Below, piece by piece: positions 28,724-37,600 of a stretch of 64,000 nt of DNA (position 1 is the stretch's first letter; each line of letters starts with the position of its first letter). The notes below the pieces were generated by a model, which worked only from the letters and a program-made list of their open reading frames with translations, was not told the DNA's origin and did no database searches. This DNA is from Klugiella xanthotipulae (GTDB lineage: Bacteria > Actinomycetota > Actinomycetes > Actinomycetales > Microbacteriaceae), in the NCBI RefSeq assembly GCF_006716695.1, contig NZ_VFPN01000002.1, forward strand, positions 434,001-498,000. Direction: 5' to 3'. Both the position numbers and the translations under genes were made by a program.

Positions 28724-30163
28724 CTACTGATTCACGGTGTGCATGGCGCGGGCCGCATCCGAAATGGACCCCGTCAGTGACGGGTACACGGTGAAGGCGC
28801 GGGCCACCTGGTCCACCGTGAGGCGGTGCTCCACGGCGAGCGCGAGCGGGAAGATCAGCTCGCTCGCTTTGGGGGCCACGATCACGCCGCCAATCACGGT
28901 GCCCGAGCCGGGGCGGGCAAAGAGCTTCACGAACCCGTCCTTGATCCCCATCATTTTGGCGCGCGGGTTGACCTTGAGCGGTAGCTTGTAGATTTCGCCG
29001 TCTGCCTCGCCATCCTCGATCTGCTTCTGGGTCCAGCCCACCGTGGCAATCTCGGGCTGGGTGAAGATGTTGGCGGCCACATTACGGAGCTGGATGGGAG
29101 TCACGGCATCACCGAGCGCGTGGAAGAGGGCGTTACGGCCCTGCATCGAGGCGACGGAAGCGAGCGGCATGAAATTAGTGCAGTCTCCGGCCGCGTAAAT
29201 GGACGGAATGCTCGTGCGCGCCACCCGATTGACCCGGATATGCCCGCTCTCGGTCAGCTGCACACCCGCACCGCGCAGGCCAATTCCGCTCGTATTGGGA
29301 ATCGAGCCAACCGCCATCAGGCAGTGCGAACCCTCAACCGTGCGGCCGTCGGAGAGCGTCACAACGACGCTCTCTCCCACGCGCTCCACAGAATCAGCAC
29401 GGGATTTTGAGAGCACCGTCATACCGTTGCGCTTGAAAACGCGCTCGATCACACCGGCTGCGTCGGCGTCCTCACCGGGCAGCACCTGGTCTCGACTCGA
29501 CACGAGCGTCACCTTGGCCCCGAGAGCCCGGTAGGCCGACGCAAATTCGGCCCCGGTCACACCGGAGCCGACAACAATGAGGTGTTCGGGAATGGCCCGA
29601 AGGTTATAGAGCTGAGTCCAGGTGAGGATGCGCTCGCCATCCGGCATTGCCGAGTCGAGCATCCGGGGGCTTGCGCCCACCGAGACGACAACCGTGTCGG
29701 CCTCAATACGATCAAAATCGGTGCCCTCCTCGCCCTGGGCGGTCGAGACGATCAGGGCGTTGGGGCCGTCGAGCCGCCCCTCACCGGAGACGATGCGCAC
29801 ACCGGCCTCCTCCAGGGTGGTGCGCATATCCTCGGATTGCTCGCGGGCGAGGGAGAGCAGCCGCTTGTTCACCGCGGCCAGGTTGACGGCCACCTCGGGG
29901 CGGACGGGCTTGTCACCATCCGTCTTGCTATAGAACTGCACGCCCAGCTGGTGCGACTCCCGCACCGCAATCGCGGCCTCGGCCGTGGCGATCAGGCTCT
30001 TGGAGGGAACCACATCGGTGATGACGGCGGAACCGCCGACGCCCGCACGCTCCACCAGGGTGACCTCAGCCCCCAGCTGCGCGCCGGTGAGCGCCGCCTC
30101 ATACCCGCCGGGGCCGCCACCCAAAACAGCAACCCGATGTTTCCGCTCAAACTCATACGCCAT
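28724..30163 (-). CDS. NAD(P)H-quinone dehydrogenase, LpdA-like flavoprotein
   Basis: A 479-residue member of the pyridine nucleotide-disulphide oxidoreductase family. The start at 30161-30163 (MAYEFERKH) follows an unlikely N-terminal extension of the frame. FAD-binding motif VAVLGGGPGGYEAALTGAQLG lies near the N-terminus. In the usual redox-cysteine position the protein has GGSAVITDVVPSKSL, so it has no C-x4-C disulphide. This is the pattern of Mycobacterium LpdA, which reduces quinones rather than lipoamide. The second Rossmann motif VGSGVTGAEFASAY and the C-terminal dimerisation domain are intact. Converges with accA. Physiological electron acceptor unknown. Confidence 0.85.
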   Translation of the reverse strand: MAYEFERKHRVAVLGGGPGGYEAALTGAQLGAEVTLVERAGVGGSAVITDVVPSKSLIATAEAAIAVRESHQLGVQFYSKTDGDKPVRPEVAVNLAAVNKRLLSLAREQSEDMRTTLEEAGVRIVSGEGRLDGPNALIVSTAQGEEGTDFDRIEADTVVVSVGASPRMLDSAMPDGERILTWTQLYNLRAIPEHLIVVGSGVTGAEFASAYRALGAKVTLVSSRDQVLPGEDADAAGVIERVFKRNGMTVLSKSRADSVERVGESVVVTLSDGRTVEGSHCLMAVGSIPNTSGIGLRGAGVQLTESGHIRVNRVARTSIPSIYAAGDCTNFMPLASVASMQGRNALFHALGDAVTPIQLRNVAANIFTQPEIATVGWTQKQIEDGEADGEIYKLPLKVNPRAKMMGIKDGFVKLFARPGSGTVIGGVIVAPKASELIFPLALAVEHRLTVDQVARAFTVYPSLTGSISDAARAMHTVNQ

Positions 30164-30364
30164 GGGCCTATTCTCCCCCAACGAGCACCCGCCGCCAAAC
30201 CGCATAGATGCCGGTTTGACACTGGTATTCCGCGGAAAAATGTGGCTGTTCCCCTGGTCTGCCGGAGGGAGGGCCGCTTTGACGAGTCTCTCGACGTCGA
30301 AATACTCTCGATGCGGACACGGTCACACCCGAGTTCGTACGAGGCTGAGCGGATAACTATGTGC

Positions 30365-30388
30365 AGATCGAACCGTCTGTTTCGATCT
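30365..30388. promoter_or_regulatory. Inverted repeat upstream of the purine phosphorylase gene
   Basis: AGATCGAA (30365-30372) and TTCGATCT (30381-30388) form a perfect 8-base inverted repeat with an 8-base spacer, about 45 bases before the pnp start. It could be an operator for nucleoside salvage. The remaining bases of the 270-base gap from 30,164 to 30,433 show nothing identifiable. Confidence 0.4.
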
Positions 30389-30433
30389 CACGTTCGGGAC
30401 GGCACGGGGAGACCTGACGACTAGGCTGGTTCC

Positions 30434-31282
30434 ATGACAACGGATGTGCCCTACACCACCGACATTCATCCCCTGGACGCCCCCGGCGCCAACCCGTTCG
30501 AGATCGCCCGCGAGGCGGCCGCTCAGATCGCTGAGAAAACCGGCGTGGCCCGGCACGATATCGCGCTGACGCTCGGCAGCGGGTGGGCCAAGGCGGCCGA
30601 CCTGATTGGTGAGACGGTGGCGAGCATCCCCGCCACCGAAATTGTCGGGTTCAGTAAACCGGCCCTGGAGGGGCACGTGGGCACCCTGCGTTCCATCCGC
30701 CTGCCGGGCGGAAAGAATGCCCTCGTGATCGGCGCGCGCACCCACTACTACGAAAACCACGGCGTGCGCCGCGTCGTACACTCCGTACGCACTGCGGCCG
30801 CGACCGGCGCGACGGTGATGATCCTCACCAACGGGGCCGGCGGCATCCGCGAAACCTGGACGCCCGGCCAGCCCGTGCTGATAAGCGACCACATCAACCT
30901 CACGGCAGACTCACCGCTGGAGGGGGCCACCTTCATCGACCTGACCGATCTCTACTCGCACCGTCTGCGCGAGCATGCCCGTTCGGTAGATCCTTCGCTC
31001 GACGAGGGCGTCTACGTACAGTTCCGTGGGCCCCACTACGAGACCCCGGCGGAGGTGCAGATGGCGAAGAGCATCGGCGGCCACATCGTCGGAATGTCCA
31101 CCGCGCTGGAGGCCATCGCCGCCCGCGAGGCTGGTATGGAGGTCCTCGGTTTCTCGCTCGTGACCAACCTGGCCGCTGGCATCCAGAAAACCCCCCTCAG
31201 CCACGCCGAGGTGATCGAGGCTGGCCAGACCGCCGAACCCGTGATCAGCGCCCTGCTGGCCCGCGTTGTGGCCCAACTTTAA
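30434..31282 (+). CDS. Purine-nucleoside phosphorylase
   Basis: Phosphorolysis of purine nucleosides to ribose-1-phosphate and free base in nucleoside salvage. The 282-residue protein has the trimeric PNP type sequence: ALTLGSGWAKAADLIG at about 39-54, ILTNGAGGIRETW, a VQFRGPHYETPAEVQM segment and a C-terminal VTNLAAG substrate loop. It precedes the phosphomutase gene by 6 to 15 bases, so the two are likely co-transcribed, handing ribose-1-phosphate on as ribose-5-phosphate. Its inverted repeat upstream may regulate the cluster. Confidence 0.93.
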   Translation: MTTDVPYTTDIHPLDAPGANPFEIAREAAAQIAEKTGVARHDIALTLGSGWAKAADLIGETVASIPATEIVGFSKPALEGHVGTLRSIRLPGGKNALVIGARTHYYENHGVRRVVHSVRTAAATGATVMILTNGAGGIRETWTPGQPVLISDHINLTADSPLEGATFIDLTDLYSHRLREHARSVDPSLDEGVYVQFRGPHYETPAEVQMAKSIGGHIVGMSTALEAIAAREAGMEVLGFSLVTNLAAGIQKTPLSHAEVIEAGQTAEPVISALLARVVAQL

Positions 31283-31297
31283 GGAGACGTGGAGACG

Positions 31298-33010
31298 ATG
31301 ACAGACCCGATCATCAGCACGGCCGCCGCGTGGTGCGAGCAGGACCCGGATGCCGAGACCCGCGCCAAGTTGAGCGCCCTCGTTGCGAGCGCCACCTGGG
31401 GAGATGCGGAGGCCCTCGCCGATCTGCACTCTCGCTTTGATACCCGACTCGCCTTTGGCACCGCTGGCCTTCGCGGTGAGTTAGGGGCCGGAAGCGCGCG
31501 AATGAACCGCGTGCTCGTGTCCCAGGCCGCCGCCGGCTGTGCCGCGTATCTGCTCGCCCAGGCCGCCGCCACGCCGGGGTCACACCCGCAGCCGAGTGTG
31601 GTCATCGGCTTCGACGGCCGCAAAAACTCCGACGTCTTTGCCCGCGACACGGCCGAGATCATGGCGGGGGCGGGCCTCCGCGCCATCCTCCTGCCCACGC
31701 CGTCACCCACCCCCGTACTCGCGTTTGCGGTGCGCCACCTGGACACCTCGGCCGGTATCATGGTCACGGCCAGCCACAACCCGCCCCGTGACAACGGCTA
31801 CAAGGTGTATCTGGGCGGCGACACCGGCGGCTCGCAGATCACCGCGCCGGTGGACGCCGATATTGCCCGGCAGATCGACCGCGTGGCCGCGGCGGGCCCC
31901 GTCGGTAACCTACCGCGCTCTGACGACTACGAGGTCGCGACCAACGGCATCGTGGATGCCTACATCACCGCCACCTGCGAGCTCGGCCAGCACACGGGTG
32001 AAGAGCCGCCAGCGGGTGGCCTCAACGTTGTCTACACGGCTATGCACGGCGTAGGCTGGCAGACCGCCGCACGGGTGTTCTACCGTGCCGGGCTGCCCGT
32101 GCCCAATAGCGTCGCCGAGCAGCAGGAGCCGGACCCCGACTTCCCCACCGTGGCCTTCCCCAACCCGGAGGAGCCGGGCGCGATGGATCTCTCCTTCACG
32201 CTCGCCCGCACGGTGGGTGCGGACCTGATCGTGGCCAACGACCCGGATGCCGACCGGCTGGCCATCGCCATCCCCGATTCGACCGCCCCCGAGGGATTCC
32301 GCCGCCTGACCGGCAACGAGGTGGGGCTTCTGCTGGGCTGGCGAGCCGCCGAGCGACACACCGCGGCGGGCCACACCTTCGGCACGCTCGCCTGCACGAT
32401 CGTGTCCTCCCCCGGGCTCAAATCCATCGCCGACCACTACGGCTTGGGCTTCGCCGAGACGCTCACCGGATTCAAGTGGGTCTCGCGCGTACCGCAACTC
32501 GTCTACGGTTTCGAGGAGGCCCTCGGTTACCTCGTCAACCCGCAGACCGTGCGCGATAAGGACGGCATTTCGGCCGCCGTGATGTTCCTCGACCTGGCAC
32601 AGGAGTACCACGCCCAGGGCGTGACCGTAGCGGAACTACTTGACCGCTGCGCCGAAAAATTTGGCGTGTTCGCCTCCGGCCAGGTGTCGCTGCGGGTCAC
32701 CGACCTCAGCATCATCGACCGCGTGATGGACCGGTTGCGCGCCACTCCTCCCGCAACGGTGGGCGGCGTTGCCGTTGACCGCGTGGACGACCTCGCGCAC
32801 GGCACCGCGGATGTTCCGCCAAGCAACGTCCTACGACTCAGCCTCGCCGACGGCTCACGCATTATGGTGCGCCCGAGTGGCACAGAGCCCAAGCTCAAGG
32901 TCTATCTCGACGTGCAGGCGGCCGACGGCACCCTCGCGGAGCGCCGCGCCGCCTGCACGGCCACGCTCACCGCCCTCGAAGCGGGGATGCGGGAACTGAT
33001 CGCCGAGTAG
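31298..33010 (+). CDS. Phospho-sugar mutase (phosphopentomutase/PGM2-like)
   Basis: An alpha-D-phosphohexomutase of 570 residues. The catalytic phosphoserine is Ser159 in VTASHNPPRDNGYKVY; the metal-binding loop is NDPDADRLA, and the C-terminal phosphate-binding part has VRPSGTEPKLKVYL. In this setting, directly behind a purine-nucleoside phosphorylase and near deoA/cdd, it probably interconverts ribose-1-phosphate/deoxyribose-1-phosphate and the 5-phosphates, as PGM2-type enzymes do; it could also use glucose-1-phosphate. Both a GTG at 31289 and the ATG at 31298 are possible; the ATG is better placed for the AAGGAG at 31281. Function is inferred from context. Confidence 0.88.
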   Translation: MTDPIISTAAAWCEQDPDAETRAKLSALVASATWGDAEALADLHSRFDTRLAFGTAGLRGELGAGSARMNRVLVSQAAAGCAAYLLAQAAATPGSHPQPSVVIGFDGRKNSDVFARDTAEIMAGAGLRAILLPTPSPTPVLAFAVRHLDTSAGIMVTASHNPPRDNGYKVYLGGDTGGSQITAPVDADIARQIDRVAAAGPVGNLPRSDDYEVATNGIVDAYITATCELGQHTGEEPPAGGLNVVYTAMHGVGWQTAARVFYRAGLPVPNSVAEQQEPDPDFPTVAFPNPEEPGAMDLSFTLARTVGADLIVANDPDADRLAIAIPDSTAPEGFRRLTGNEVGLLLGWRAAERHTAAGHTFGTLACTIVSSPGLKSIADHYGLGFAETLTGFKWVSRVPQLVYGFEEALGYLVNPQTVRDKDGISAAVMFLDLAQEYHAQGVTVAELLDRCAEKFGVFASGQVSLRVTDLSIIDRVMDRLRATPPATVGGVAVDRVDDLAHGTADVPPSNVLRLSLADGSRIMVRPSGTEPKLKVYLDVQAADGTLAERRAACTATLTALEAGMRELIAE

Positions 33011-33104
33011 GCACCGCCCTCCTCCGGTTGCTGTGGCACTACGTTCCCGAGCGCGCCCAGATACACTGAGCCCTAGAACTGGTCACCCCCGAGATCGGAG
33101 TGTC

Positions 33105-33905
33105 GTGCCGCGCAACCGCCGTACCCGCACCGCACTCGGCGTTCTCGGTGCCCTCGGAGTGGTGCTCGCCATCGTCTCAGTCCGCCCCGGCAGGCGCACG
33201 TCCGCAACGACTCCCGAGTCCGTGACGGTGGCCGACGAGAGCGCACGCCCAGACGCTCCCGCCTCCTCCGCCCGGCCAGAGCTGCCGTCGGCCAGGATTG
33301 ATACCGTCACCCCGCAGTCATTCGGCGTAGCGGGCTCCGCCCTCCTCGCACTTGGCCTTGTGGCGGGCTACGTCCTTCTCTCCCTCCTGCTGGCACACGG
33401 CCTTGTCCGCGAATGGGTACAGCTTCGCGGGCTCGATCAGCCGACCCTCCTCACCGCCGGTGACTACTGGCTCCAGGTTGCGGTCTCGGTCACCCCGGGC
33501 ATCCTCGCGGCGATCTGGGCCTGGATCGCCCTCGGGCGACCGGGGGGTCGGATACGCACACTTGTCTGCTTGACCTGCGGCTTGTGGACAGTCGTCACCT
33601 CCCTGTCTTTCCTTAACAGTCGGACCCACACCGTGACCGCTACCGATGTCGCGACCCGCTACGGGTTATCCTGGGACACCGCGCAGTTTATCCAGGCCGC
33701 GGCCTATCCCACCGCGGCAGCGATACTCGCCTCGGTCATCTACTTCTACGCGGCAGCACTGTGGTGGGGCCTCAGCCAACGACGAGCCCCCGGCCTCCCC
33801 TTGTCCCGACGGTCAAGAATCACCGTTCCAGCGGTCTATGTGGTCCTGATGCTCGTAACGATCACCGTTGTCGGCAACTACGAGGGGGTGGAGTATCTGG
33901 TCTAG
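33105..33905 (+). CDS. Polytopic membrane protein of unknown function
   Basis: A 266-residue protein with about six hydrophobic segments: TALGVLGALGVVLAIVSV near residue 9, a polar stretch of about 45 residues rich in Thr/Pro/Ala, then GVAGSALLALGLVAGYVLLS, VSVTPGILAAIWAWIAL, TLVCLTCGLWTVVTSLSF, PTAAAILASVIYFYAAALWW and VPAVYVVLMLVTITVVG. The GTG at 33105 is preceded by GATCGGAG. I recognise no family. It lies 94 bases after the mutase gene and before the CoA-transferase gene, between pnp-pmm and add; relatives usually lack an insertion here. Confidence 0.6.
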   Translation: MPRNRRTRTALGVLGALGVVLAIVSVRPGRRTSATTPESVTVADESARPDAPASSARPELPSARIDTVTPQSFGVAGSALLALGLVAGYVLLSLLLAHGLVREWVQLRGLDQPTLLTAGDYWLQVAVSVTPGILAAIWAWIALGRPGGRIRTLVCLTCGLWTVVTSLSFLNSRTHTVTATDVATRYGLSWDTAQFIQAAAYPTAAAILASVIYFYAAALWWGLSQRRAPGLPLSRRSRITVPAVYVVLMLVTITVVGNYEGVEYLV

Positions 33906-34044
33906 ATGCCGCGGCACCGGCGTCTAAAAATTGTGGCCGTCAAAGGAGAGTGCAGCCAGAACGCGGCCCTCCGCCTCCGTCTATCAGTGCCCCGCACTTG
34001 ACACGGTTACACAACCGCGCAACCGTAGACCCGGAGGTATTGCC

Positions 34045-35412
34045 ATGTCAACGGAACACACTGTGCTCGACGAAATACTCACCGCCCTCCCCGGGGTTGA
34101 CCGGGAGGGCGTCACCTTCGAGGCGACGAGCGGGTTCCCCTCGGTATTCCCCGTCGCCGAGCTGGCCAGCACCGCAATCGCCGCGGCGGGCCTCGCGGCG
34201 GCCCGCCTCAGCCCCGACCAGCAAGCCAGCAGCACACACCCGCGGGTGACGGTCAACCGCCGGTTGGCCTCCGCCTGGTTCGACCGCTCCATCAGACCCC
34301 TCGGCTGGGAGCTTCCCCCGCTCTGGGACCCGCTCACCGGCGACTATCGCACCCGCACCGGCTGGATTCGGCTCCACACCAACGCACCGCACCACCGGGC
34401 TGCGATGCTCTCCGTGCTGGGCACCGAGGCGACCCGGGAGGCGGTCACCGCGGCGGTGTCCGCCTGGGATGGAGACACCCTGGAGGCCGCCATCGCCATC
34501 ACCGGCGGCTGTTCCGCCGCTCTACACACCCCCGACACCTGGTCAGCGAGTGAGCAGGGACAGGCCGTTACCGCAGAACCGCTGATTGCGTGGCGAGACC
34601 TCAGCACCGATCACTCCGCGGCCCACACCGCCATCGCGCCCTCCTCACGCCCGCTCGCCGGAGTGCGTGTGCTCGACCTCACCCGGGTGCTCGCGGGCCC
34701 GGTTGCTACCCGGTTTCTCGCCCTCCTCGGGGCTGATGTGCTCCGGGTAGACCCACCCGGTTGGGAGGAGAGTGTCATCCCCGAGGTCACACTGGGCAAA
34801 CGCACCGCCCGCCTCGATCTCACCGCGGCGAGCGACCGGAACATCTTCACCACCCTGCTCGCCTCAGCCGATGTCTTGGTCCACGGCTACCGACCCGGCG
34901 CGCTCGACAGCCTCTGCTACGACGAGAATGAACGCCAGCGCATCCGCCCGGGCCTCATCGACCTCGCCCTCGATGCCTACGGGTGGAGCGGCCCGCTTGC
35001 CGGTCGCCGCGGCTTCGACAGTCTCGTCCAGATGAGTTGTGGGATCGCCGCCGCCGGCATGATGGATACCGGGGCCGACCATCCGATCCCCCTCCCCGTA
35101 CAGGCCCTCGACCACGCCACCGGTTATCTGCTCGCCGCGGCCGCGCTCAGCGCACTCGCCCACCGGCGGGATACGGGGGTGGGCCGGTCGGCGCGCCTCT
35201 CGCTTGCCCGCACGGCACAGCTACTCCTCGCGCGCCGGGGTATGGGCGCTCACGAGTTCTTCCCACCCACCCCGGAGGATGTCAGCCCCCGGCACGAGGA
35301 GACCAGCTGGGGCCCGGCGCTGCGGCTCCGGCACCCCATCAGCATCGTGGGCATCACGCTTGACGCCACCCCGGCCCGAGCGCTGGGGCGTGACGCACCC
35401 CTCTGGCGTTAA
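34045..35412 (+). CDS. CaiB/BaiF family III CoA-transferase
   Basis: A 455-residue family III CoA-transferase, which swaps CoA between acids and acyl-CoAs. The ATG at 34045 has GGAGG at 34033-34037. The domain from about residue 205 shows PLAGVRVLDLTRVLAGPVAT, RVDPPGWEESVIPEVTLG, and VHGYRPGALDSL, all typical. The N-terminal 200 residues form a partial second copy with the same fold, so it may be a one-chain pseudodimer. The downstream GFDSLVQMSCGIAAAG region matches the second lobe. No acyl-CoA ligase, dehydrogenase or racemase gene is nearby, so the substrate is unknown. It converges on add. Confidence 0.85.
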   Translation: MSTEHTVLDEILTALPGVDREGVTFEATSGFPSVFPVAELASTAIAAAGLAAARLSPDQQASSTHPRVTVNRRLASAWFDRSIRPLGWELPPLWDPLTGDYRTRTGWIRLHTNAPHHRAAMLSVLGTEATREAVTAAVSAWDGDTLEAAIAITGGCSAALHTPDTWSASEQGQAVTAEPLIAWRDLSTDHSAAHTAIAPSSRPLAGVRVLDLTRVLAGPVATRFLALLGADVLRVDPPGWEESVIPEVTLGKRTARLDLTAASDRNIFTTLLASADVLVHGYRPGALDSLCYDENERQRIRPGLIDLALDAYGWSGPLAGRRGFDSLVQMSCGIAAAGMMDTGADHPIPLPVQALDHATGYLLAAAALSALAHRRDTGVGRSARLSLARTAQLLLARRGMGAHEFFPPTPEDVSPRHEETSWGPALRLRHPISIVGITLDATPARALGRDAPLWR

Positions 35413-35472
35413 CCACCCGAGAAAGAGCGACCACCGCCCTGATCGGTCGGCACAGGAGTGCGCGCTATCAAA

Positions 35473-36600
35473 CTAGTCGCGTGTGAGGTTCTCGAATCCT
35501 TCCTCAATCGCGAGCGCCAGGTCTACCCGGTCCTCCAGCGACAAGAATGCAGCCGAGACGGCGTTGAGCTGGAACTGCTCCAGGTCGTCCAGGTCGTAGG
35601 CGAACGCGTCCGAGAGCAGAGCGAGCTCACGGCTGATAGTGGTGCCGCTCATCAGGCGATTGTCGGGATTGACGGTCACGTTAAAACCCAGCTGGTAGAG
35701 CAAATCAAACGGGTGGTCAGCGATATCGTCACCCCAGGCCTCAATCGCCCCCGTCTGGAGGTTGGATGAGGGCGAAAGCTCAAGCGCGATTCCCCGATCT
35801 TTCACCCACTGCGCGAGCTGGCCGACAACAACGTAGGTGTTCTGGTCGTCCTGGGAGTCAATCTCGATGTCCTCGGCCAACCGCACGCCGTGGCCCAGAC
35901 GCAGGGCGTGTCCGTCCACGAGGGCGCTACGAATCGAGTCGAGGCCGGCCGCCTCGCCCGCGTGGACGGTCGTGGGGAAGCACTGTTCGGCGAGGTAGCG
36001 GAACGCCTCGGCGTGCTGGGCGGGCAAAAAGCCCAGTTCGGCACCGGCAATATCGAAACCCACCACGCCGTTCTCACGATGGCGCACGGCCAGTTCGGCG
36101 ATCTCCCGGCTGCGATCGGCGTGACGCATGGCTGTTACCAGCTGGCCCACGCGGATGGTGTGGCCCGTCGCTGCGGCGTCCTCAACGCCCAGTTCCAGTC
36201 CGGCCTGGACGGCCTCAACCGTCTCGTCGAGGGTGAGACCCTTCGTGAGGTGCTGCTCGGGGGCCCAGCGAATCTCGCCGTAGATCACGCCATCGGCGGC
36301 GAGGTCCTGCACAAACTCCCGGGCCACTCGGGTGAGGCTCGCAGCGGTCTGCATCACACCGGTCGTCACATCAAACGTCTTGAGGTAGTCAACGAGTGAA
36401 CCCGAGTTCGCGCTCGTGGTAAACCACTCGCCAAGCGCATCCGCGGTATCAGCGGGCAGCGCCAGGCCGATCTCGGCGGCCAGGTCGATGATGGTCTGCG
36501 GTCGCAGGCCACCATCCAGGTGGTCATGTAACGAGATTTTGGGCAGTGATTCGGCGGAGACGCCGCTCGGCAGACGGTGGGTGGCGGTTTCGTGGCTCAT
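35473..36600 (-). CDS. add: Adenosine deaminase
   Basis: Deaminates adenosine and deoxyadenosine to inosine forms, feeding the nearby purine phosphorylase. The ATG at 36598-36600 follows GAGGAG; longer frames upstream are not family-like. The 375-residue protein carries the zinc and catalytic residues: SLHDHLDGG near residue 24, VHAGEAAG with the metal His and base-contacting Glu, LGHGVRL with the His, and ELSPSSNLQTGA. The length and motifs fit the bacterial Add family. It is the first gene after the hairpin of the osmoprotectant operon on this strand and likely has its own promoter. Confidence 0.95.
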   Translation of the reverse strand: MSHETATHRLPSGVSAESLPKISLHDHLDGGLRPQTIIDLAAEIGLALPADTADALGEWFTTSANSGSLVDYLKTFDVTTGVMQTAASLTRVAREFVQDLAADGVIYGEIRWAPEQHLTKGLTLDETVEAVQAGLELGVEDAAATGHTIRVGQLVTAMRHADRSREIAELAVRHRENGVVGFDIAGAELGFLPAQHAEAFRYLAEQCFPTTVHAGEAAGLDSIRSALVDGHALRLGHGVRLAEDIEIDSQDDQNTYVVVGQLAQWVKDRGIALELSPSSNLQTGAIEAWGDDIADHPFDLLYQLGFNVTVNPDNRLMSGTTISRELALLSDAFAYDLDDLEQFQLNAVSAAFLSLEDRVDLALAIEEGFENLTRD

Positions 36601-36648
36601 GAGACTCCTCGGTGGCGCGGCGGATGGTGCGCCCCGGAAGACGCGACA

Positions 36649-36675
36649 GGGCGCGGCCCCGAAGGAACCGCGCCC
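36649..36675 (-). terminator. Terminator of the osmoprotectant operon
   Basis: GGGCGCGG (36649-36656) pairs with CCGCGCCC (36668-36675). It lies just after the proX stop on the minus strand and before the add start. No strong T-run. Confidence 0.5.
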
Positions 36676-36721
36676 GTCCAACTTACCGCGTCGTCACCCG
36701 GCGGTGTGCGGGTCGGAGCCG

Positions 36722-37600
36722 CTATGTTGTGAGCGAGTCCACGTACTCCGTGTTGTCCGCCATCCACTTCTTCGTGATCTCGGGGTAATCCGATGCGTCG
36801 GCATCCGAGTTAAAGAGTGCGTTCTCCAGCGAATACAGCTGTTCGGCGTTCATCTGAAAGTCACGCAACCAGCCATACACCTCTGCCTTGTCCTCGGCGA
36901 GCCCGATGCGGGCAATCGAGTGGATGCCCTCCGCGGTGCCAAGCAACCCCTTCGGGTCTTCCAGGTTACGAATGGGGAAGGCATCGTAGGCCCAGTGCGG
37001 CTGCCACAGCGTGACCACAATATTCTCATCGTTTTCGGTCGCAGCGGTCAGCTCAGAGAGCATGGCGGGCGTTGAGGAAACCTGAAAATCCATGTCTTCC
37101 AGCTGGTAACCCGGGATGACGTCCTCCGTGGTCACGCGGGTGAGACCGGCCCCCGACTCGATACCCACGATGCGGTTACCGAAGGAATCGGCGGCACCGG
37201 CGAGTTCATCGAGCGATTGGATGGGTGAATCCTCGTTCACCGCAATCGTGAGCTGTGCCTCGTCAAACCAGGCACCGAGGTCCTCCAACTCGTCACCGTA
37301 GCGCTCCATATAGGTGGCGTGGGTTGCGGGCAGCCAGGTGTCCAGGACCACGTCGTAATCGCCCGTGGACAGACCGGCATACACCGGGGCCACATTGGCA
37401 TTGGTCAGAGTCACGGTGTACCCCTTGTCGGTCAGGATCTGCTCCCAGAGGTAGGAGACAGCCTGGCCCTCCTCCCAGCCGTTAAAGACGGCAATCGTGA
37501 GGTCCTTGTTGTCGCCAGCGTCGGTGCTGTCCGAGCATCCGGAGAGGGCGAGCACCGCAACGGCAGCACCGGCGACGAGTGAAATGATGCGTTTTTTCAT
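36722..37600 (-). CDS. Glycine betaine/proline-type ABC transporter binding lipoprotein
   Basis: A 292-residue substrate-binding protein. The N-terminus has a signal with lipobox LSGC (about residues 19-22), so it is lipidated at the cytoplasmic membrane's outer face. The mature part matches OpuAC/ProX: LTIAVFNGWEEGQAVSYLWEQ, TNANVAPVYAGLSTGDYDVV, LPATHATYMERYGDE and VTLWQPHWAYDAFPIRNLED with aromatic residues that would cage a quaternary ammonium group. Three-gene operon order is ATPase, permease, binding protein, overlapping at each junction. Glycine betaine is the usual substrate; choline or proline betaine are possible. Confidence 0.9.
   Translation of the reverse strand: MKKRIISLVAGAAVAVLALSGCSDSTDAGDNKDLTIAVFNGWEEGQAVSYLWEQILTDKGYTVTLTNANVAPVYAGLSTGDYDVVLDTWLPATHATYMERYGDELEDLGAWFDEAQLTIAVNEDSPIQSLDELAGAADSFGNRIVGIESGAGLTRVTTEDVIPGYQLEDMDFQVSSTPAMLSELTAATENDENIVVTLWQPHWAYDAFPIRNLEDPKGLLGTAEGIHSIARIGLAEDKAEVYGWLRDFQMNAEQLYSLENALFNSDADASDYPEITKKWMADNTEYVDSLTT

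Noticed and set aside
28724-30163. Lipoamide dehydrogenase call for the LpdA-like gene
   Set aside because: The redox-active cysteine pair is missing (GGSAVITDVVPSKSL), so a quinone reductase of the LpdA type fits better.
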